Shown one piece after another: positions 33,052 to 37,128 of a DNA stretch of 37,128 bases. Each line of letters opens with the position of its first letter. Position 1 is the stretch's first letter. The notes beneath the pieces were generated by a model. That model was not told where the DNA came from. It saw only the letters and a list, made by a program, of their open reading frames with translations, and did not search any database. Both the position numbers and the translations under genes were made by a program. Origin of the DNA: UBA8437 sp003445035 (GTDB lineage: Bacteria; Planctomycetota; Planctomycetia; Planctomycetales; Planctomycetaceae); contig CALCHI010000358.1 in the NCBI GenBank assembly GCA_937901285.1, positions 1 through 37,128 of the forward strand, read 5' to 3'.

Positions 33052-34347
33052 ATGGCCGACGCTCTCCCGGAGACCAGCGACGTTGTCGTTATCGGAGGTG
33101 GCGTCGCCGGCTTGAGCACGGCGATGCAATTGGCATCACGCGGCGCGTCGGTGACCGTCCTCGAACGCGAGCGATTGGGAAACGGATCCACCGGACGGGC
33201 AGCCGGCCTGCTGGGCCAGCTCCGCGGTTCACCCGCGGCCACCCGGATGTTGATGGACGGCGTGCAGATCGTCGCTGAACTGGAAGAGCGGGCCAACGTC
33301 GAGATCTTCGTCCAAACCGGTTCCCTGCGAGTGGCCCAGACCGACGAACGGGCGGGCGAGATCCGTGACCTGGTCGAGATGGGCCGGGGGATTGATTTCG
33401 ACATCGATCACCTGCCAATCGAAGAGGTCTCGGGGCTGCTTCCCTACATGCGGACCGACGACCTGGTTGATGCCTGCTACTGTCCCACCGACGGCCACCT
33501 GCAACCGGCCGAACTGGTGGCGGCCTACCTGAAACTCGGCCGGGAACACGGGGTGGTCTACCATCCGGGCTGCCCGGTCCGCGGGCTCGACCTCACCGAA
33601 AACCGTGTCCGCGGCGTCATCACCGATCACGGCACCATCTCGACCGGCATGGTGATCAACGCCGCCGGCCCATGGTCGTACCTGGTCGCCGGGCTGGTCG
33701 ACACCCCGCTGCAGACCGCCGCCCTGGGACACGTGTACCTGACCACCCGCCCCGACGACAGTCATCCCGTGGATCGGCTCAGCCCGGCCATCCGCGACCG
33801 CCACCTGAGAATCTACTCGCGCCCCGAATCCGGCGGCCTGATCGTGGGCATGTACGGTCCCGACGCGGTGCAGCACGACATGGCAGCTCTGCCCGATGAC
33901 TTTGACATGTCGTCGTTGACGGTCCGCGCCGACGACCTGCACGTGGCCCTGTTGATCGACGCCACCAAGCGGCGGTTCCCCTGGATCGATGAACGCACTC
34001 CGATGACCATCACCCGCGGCATCATGACCTTCTCACCCGACGGCAAACCGTTTTGCGGCCGGCGACCCGACTTCGACGGCCTGTTCCATTGCTCGGGATT
34101 CTGTGGACACGGGATCGTGCAGAGCCCGGCAATCGGAGTGATCATGGCGGACCTGGTTCTCGACGGCAGCACCGGCTACGACATCGAAGCTATCCAGGCC
34201 GACCGGTTCTTCGATCACCCCGAGTTGCAGGACCGTTCCGACATCGAGGCGGCCTGTTACCAGATGCAGGCGGGATACTACGGGCGTATCGAGGACGGGG
34301 ATGGAGGTCTCGTGGAAGAACCAGCCGAGGACGGACCAACGGCATGA
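33052..34347 (+). CDS. FAD-dependent oxidoreductase, DAO family
   Basis: This 431-residue enzyme starts at the ATG at 33052 (MADALPETSD), directly before the dinucleotide-binding strand VVVIGGGVAGLSTAMQLA; the longer frame to 32983 is unlikely. The Rossmann acidic end is VTVLERERLGNG. Further features are GRAAGLLGQL, VINAAGPWS, and the C-terminal flavin-binding stretch PFCGRRPDFDGLFHCSGF. The overall pattern resembles sarcosine oxidase beta-subunit and dimethylglycine dehydrogenase-type enzymes, but without a folate domain. The stop overlaps the start of etfB (ATGA), so its electrons very likely go to ETF. The substrate is probably an N-methylated or secondary amine; this is inferred from family and context only. 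Confidence 0.88.
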   Translation: MADALPETSDVVVIGGGVAGLSTAMQLASRGASVTVLERERLGNGSTGRAAGLLGQLRGSPAATRMLMDGVQIVAELEERANVEIFVQTGSLRVAQTDERAGEIRDLVEMGRGIDFDIDHLPIEEVSGLLPYMRTDDLVDACYCPTDGHLQPAELVAAYLKLGREHGVVYHPGCPVRGLDLTENRVRGVITDHGTISTGMVINAAGPWSYLVAGLVDTPLQTAALGHVYLTTRPDDSHPVDRLSPAIRDRHLRIYSRPESGGLIVGMYGPDAVQHDMAALPDDFDMSSLTVRADDLHVALLIDATKRRFPWIDERTPMTITRGIMTFSPDGKPFCGRRPDFDGLFHCSGFCGHGIVQSPAIGVIMADLVLDGSTGYDIEAIQADRFFDHPELQDRSDIEAACYQMQAGYYGRIEDGDGGLVEEPAEDGPTA

Positions 34348-35099
34348 GTTTCCTGGTTCTGGTTCCGACCAAGCGGGTGCCCGACACCGACGGGGTGATT
34401 CGCGTCACCCCCGACGAACTCGACGTCGACACCTCCCACCTCTCGTTCGTGATCAACCCCTTCGACGCCATCGCTGTCGAGGAGGCGTTGCGACTGCGTG
34501 AGCGACGCGAGGACGTCGAGGTGGTCGTGGTGGGGATCGGGGGCGAGGCTTACGAGGACGAACTTCGAACGGCACTGGCCATGGGTGCCGACCGGGCAAT
34601 CCGGGTCGATGCCGCCGAACCGCTCGACCCGTGGAACGTCGCCTGTATTCTGTCCGAACTGGCCCGCCGACTCGAACCCCGCCTGGTCCTGATGGGCAAA
34701 CAGGCCGTTGACGACGATTCCGCCCAAACCGGGCAGTTCCTCGCCGCCCGGCTGGGCTGGCCCCAGGCCACGTTCGCCTCCCGCATCGACGACTCCGACC
34801 ACGGTGCCGAGGTGGCCCGTGAAACCGATCACGGAATCGAAACGCTTTCGGTCACCTGGCCGGCAGTGATCACCGCGGACCTCCGGCTCAACGAACCCCG
34901 CTACGCCTCACTGCCGGGCATCCTGGCGGCCCGTGGCAAACCGATCGAGGAGATGTCGCTGGAGGAGCTGGGAATCGAGATCGAACCCAGGGTCGAATTG
35001 GTCGGGCTCCAGCAGGTGTCTTCCCAAAGAACCGGCCAGCAACTCGAGACCGTCACCGAACTGCTGGAATGCCTCCGGGAAAACACCGAGTTGTTCTGA
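34344..35099 (+). CDS. etfB: Electron transfer flavoprotein beta subunit
   Basis: This 251-residue protein starts at the ATG overlapping the previous stop. EtfB features are FLVLVPTKRVPDTDG, FVINPFDAIAVEEALRLRE, the glycine-acid stretch VVVVGIGGEAYEDELRTALAMGADRA and LVLMGKQAVDDDSAQTGQ, the AMP/FAD-binding signature, then LAARLGWPQATFAS. It carries AMP or FAD and pairs with EtfA to form a soluble two-electron carrier in the cytoplasm. Start and stop spacing (4-base overlap before, 43 bases after) fit an operon with the oxidoreductase and etfA. Confidence 0.95.
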   Translation: MSFLVLVPTKRVPDTDGVIRVTPDELDVDTSHLSFVINPFDAIAVEEALRLRERREDVEVVVVGIGGEAYEDELRTALAMGADRAIRVDAAEPLDPWNVACILSELARRLEPRLVLMGKQAVDDDSAQTGQFLAARLGWPQATFASRIDDSDHGAEVARETDHGIETLSVTWPAVITADLRLNEPRYASLPGILAARGKPIEEMSLEELGIEIEPRVELVGLQQVSSQRTGQQLETVTELLECLRENTELF

Positions 35100-35142
35100 C
35101 CGTTTGCCATCCATTCAATCACCATCCACCGAGACCGCGACG

Positions 35143-36108
35143 ATGCACGTGCTGGTGTTGGCCGAGCATGACGGCGACCGGTTGCGAGCCGGGACAACTG
35201 CGGCGTTGGGCTTTGCCCGCCGGCTGGCCAACGGTGATGGCGATCGGGTCACCTGCCTGGTGCTGGGCGACTCCGTCGCCACCGTCGCCGACGACGCGGC
35301 CGCCTTTTGCCCGGTGCTGCTTGGCTCGCACGCCGACCTGGCCGAGCCCCTGGCAGACCGCTGGGCCGAGGTCACAGCCGGGGTGGTCCGATCCGAATCG
35401 GTCGACATCCTGCTGGGCGCCTCGTCAACCTTCTCCCGCGACATCCTCGGACGCGCCGGAGGCTTGCTCGGCGGGGCCATGGCCAGCGACGTCACCGGAT
35501 TTCTTCGTGACGGGGACCGCCTGGTCTGGCAGCGGCCGATGTACGCCGGAGCTGTCACCGCCAGCGTCGTCCTGCACGGAAGCCCACTGATCATCACCGT
35601 GCGACCCACTGCCGCCGAACCACCCGAACGCAATTCCTCACCCGCCGCGATCACCCCGATCAATTTCGACGTCGAACGGCTTCCAACCTCAACCGGTCAT
35701 TTGGGGCTCGACGGACGTCCGAGTCACCGGCCGGATGTCACAGAGGCCCGGGTGGTGGTTTCGGGAGGTCGAGGCCTGAAGACAACCGAGGACTTCGAGC
35801 GACTCGTCGGAGGACTGGCCGACCGGTTCGAAGGAGCGACCGGCAGTTCCCGTGCACTGGTCGACGCCGGCCTGACTCCCAACGATCTCCAGGTCGGCCA
35901 GACCGGCAAGGTGGTGGCCCCCGAACTCTACATCGCGGTGGGCATCTCGGGCGCGGTCCAGCACCTGGCCGGCATGAAGAACTCGCGAGTGATCGTCGCA
36001 ATCAATTCCGACCCTCATGCGCCGATCTTTGAAGTCGCCGACTACGGAATTGTTGGCGACCTGTACGACATCGTTCCCGAAATGATCCAGCACCTTGATG
36101 CCGACTGA
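35143..36108 (+). CDS. etfA: Electron transfer flavoprotein alpha subunit
   Basis: This 321-residue protein starts at the ATG at 35143 (MHVLVLAEHDGDRL). The N-terminal domain runs to about residue 190. The C-terminal FAD domain has ARVVVSGGRGLKTTEDF, then LVDAGLTPNDLQVGQTGKVV, APELYIAVGISGAVQHLAGM and AINSDPHAPIFEVADYGIVGDL, which match the EtfA signature. With EtfB it holds FAD and transfers electrons from the dehydrogenase to a membrane acceptor. The next gene begins 11 bases before this stop, in another frame, so the two are translationally coupled. Confidence 0.95.
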   Translation: MHVLVLAEHDGDRLRAGTTAALGFARRLANGDGDRVTCLVLGDSVATVADDAAAFCPVLLGSHADLAEPLADRWAEVTAGVVRSESVDILLGASSTFSRDILGRAGGLLGGAMASDVTGFLRDGDRLVWQRPMYAGAVTASVVLHGSPLIITVRPTAAEPPERNSSPAAITPINFDVERLPTSTGHLGLDGRPSHRPDVTEARVVVSGGRGLKTTEDFERLVGGLADRFEGATGSSRALVDAGLTPNDLQVGQTGKVVAPELYIAVGISGAVQHLAGMKNSRVIVAINSDPHAPIFEVADYGIVGDLYDIVPEMIQHLDAD

Positions 36109-37128
36109 AACGCTCACCCGAGAGATTTTCGGCAATATCGGCACGGTGCCGAAGATGATCTTCTACGCCCTGGCCGTCATCGCCGGGCTGATCGCGATCA
36201 AAACCGCGTGGCCACGGATCCGTCGCTGGAGGTCGGGACGGGCAGTCGATTCGCGGCACTCGGCCGGACAAACCGTTCGTGCCATCTTCGCCCGCGTGCT
36301 GTCCCAGTCCACGCTCAACAGAACCCGGCCGGCCGCCTCGCGGGCCCACCGTTGCCTGTTCGGCGGATTCGCCGTTCTGACGCTCGGCACGGTCCTGATC
36401 GCCGTCGAACATGTCGCCGCACTGCTGGCCGGTCGAGAGGCCGACCAACCGGTGTTTCACAAGGGCCTGTACTACGCGATCTACGAACCGGTGATGGACC
36501 TGGCCGGACTGGCCGTGCTGTTCGGAGCGGGCTGGTTCCTGGTCAGGCGGCGACGGGGAGACGCCTCGATCGGCCACCGTGGCTCGGACTGGATGGTGCT
36601 GTTCGCGTTGCTGTTCCTGGGAGCCAGCGGCTTCCTGGTCGAGGGCCTGCGGATCATCGAGGCCGACAGCCCGGGACGTTGGGTGTCTTTTGTCGGAGCC
36701 GCGGTGGCCGGAGGCCTGGAGAGTGTGGGCGTGACCCGGGAGGCGGCCGTCGTCATTCACCAATTCACCTGGTGGCTGCACGCGGTGGTCGCACTGGGGC
36801 TGTTGGCCGCGGTTCCCTCGACTCGGCTGTGGCACGCGGTCGCCGGCGGCGTGCTGCTGAGCCGCCATCCCGAACGCCCGCTGGGGACGATGACCCCGGT
36901 GACGATTGAAGAGGTCGAGGCGACCGGAGTTTTCGGGATCAGCCAGATGGATCACCTGGCCATCCGGCAACTTGTCTCGCTCGACGCCTGCGTGTCGTGC
37001 GGACGTTGCCAGGACGAATGCCCCGCCCACGCCGCCGGCAAACCGCTCTCTCCTCGACAGGTCGTCCAGGACCTCGCCGGACAATTGCGAGGGATCGGAT
37101 CGGACAGCACGCCGGCCCTCGCCGGCGG
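36098..37128 (+). CDS. Membrane Fe-S oxidoreductase, EtfD/HdrD-like (3' truncated)
   Basis: The frame from the ATG at 36098 stays open to the window edge, giving 343 visible residues; the end lies outside. The first ~270 residues hold several membrane helices (MIFYALAVIAGLIAIKTAW, CLFGGFAVLTLGTVLIAVEH, LAGLAVLFGAGWFLV, WMVLFALLFLGASGFLV, WWLHAVVALGLLAAV), including histidines suited to haem b, as in NarI-like subunits. Then comes a 4Fe-4S cluster motif, CVSCGRCQDECP. This layout is that of the proposed ETF:quinone oxidoreductase EtfD, which continues with an HdrD-like region of further Fe-S and CCG motifs. It overlaps etfA by 11 bases. It likely feeds electrons from ETF into the quinone pool. 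Confidence 0.85.
   Translation, partial: MPTETLTREIFGNIGTVPKMIFYALAVIAGLIAIKTAWPRIRRWRSGRAVDSRHSAGQTVRAIFARVLSQSTLNRTRPAASRAHRCLFGGFAVLTLGTVLIAVEHVAALLAGREADQPVFHKGLYYAIYEPVMDLAGLAVLFGAGWFLVRRRRGDASIGHRGSDWMVLFALLFLGASGFLVEGLRIIEADSPGRWVSFVGAAVAGGLESVGVTREAAVVIHQFTWWLHAVVALGLLAAVPSTRLWHAVAGGVLLSRHPERPLGTMTPVTIEEVEATGVFGISQMDHLAIRQLVSLDACVSCGRCQDECPAHAAGKPLSPRQVVQDLAGQLRGIGSDSTPALAG

Noticed and set aside
32889..33278. A 129-codon plus-strand frame before the FAD oxidoreductase
   Set aside because: It overlaps the start of the oxidoreductase in another frame and has shadow-like Arg-rich composition.
1..37128. tRNA, rRNA, CRISPR arrays, insertion sequences or prophage genes
   Set aside because: None was seen by eye: no T-loop-like signatures in a tRNA context, no regularly spaced repeats, no transposase or integrase motifs.

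Overview
The window looks like a chromosomal segment of a high-GC planctomycete. The evidence is the set of gene families: a DUF1549/DUF1553 plus DUF1501 pair, FG-GAP/UnbV (CRTAC1-like) proteins, several secreted PQQ-type beta-propellers, large secreted c-type cytochromes and several conserved proteins with a planctomycete look. No phage, insertion sequence, CRISPR array, tRNA or rRNA was recognised. Genes are mostly close-packed, and almost every one casts long antisense shadow ORFs because of the base composition.

Layout. Positions 3-4082 (+) hold a truncated PQQ-propeller protein with a methyltransferase-like insertion and a malectin-like tail, then a secreted NHL/SMP-30-like propeller. 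Positions 4200-10341 (+) hold a small Cys/Pro-rich exported protein behind a clear sigma70-type promoter, a membrane-anchored five-haem cytochrome with a TPR tail, an FG-GAP/UnbV protein, and an AhpD-like peroxidase whose reading frame is interrupted by an in-frame UGA exactly where the family has its second redox cysteine (CxxU). That gene is best read as a selenoprotein of 196 residues. Positions 17328-10358 (-) form a three-gene run: a TPR+FG-GAP+UnbV fusion, a DUF1549/DUF1553 cytochrome-like protein, and a Tat-exported DUF1501 protein. Positions 17535-18770 (+) encode an anti-sigma-like membrane protein whose zinc-ligand cysteines are both serine.

Positions 23652-18776 are mainly on the minus strand: a conserved hypothetical, a class I/II aminotransferase, a VanZ-like protein, a four-helix membrane protein, a solitary ribosomal protein S18 gene and an SDR dehydrogenase. 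A possible small plus-strand gene sits between the last two. Positions 23797-24953 (+) carry a methylated-DNA repair methyltransferase and a DUF2617-like protein. A minus-strand PQQ-propeller (26228-24999) and a 1472-residue secreted cytochrome (26384-30802) diverge. Then come a serine O-acetyltransferase (+) and a convergent FHA-domain protein (-) whose stop codons overlap.

The window ends in an electron-transfer operon (33052 to beyond 37128): a DAO-family FAD oxidoreductase, EtfB, EtfA and a truncated membrane Fe-S protein of the EtfD/HdrD-like type. Together they should pass electrons from an amine-type substrate through ETF to the quinone pool. The strongest observation is the CxxU AhpD-like selenoprotein with a hairpin placed like a bacterial SECIS element. 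All calls come from reading the sequence; no database search was run.
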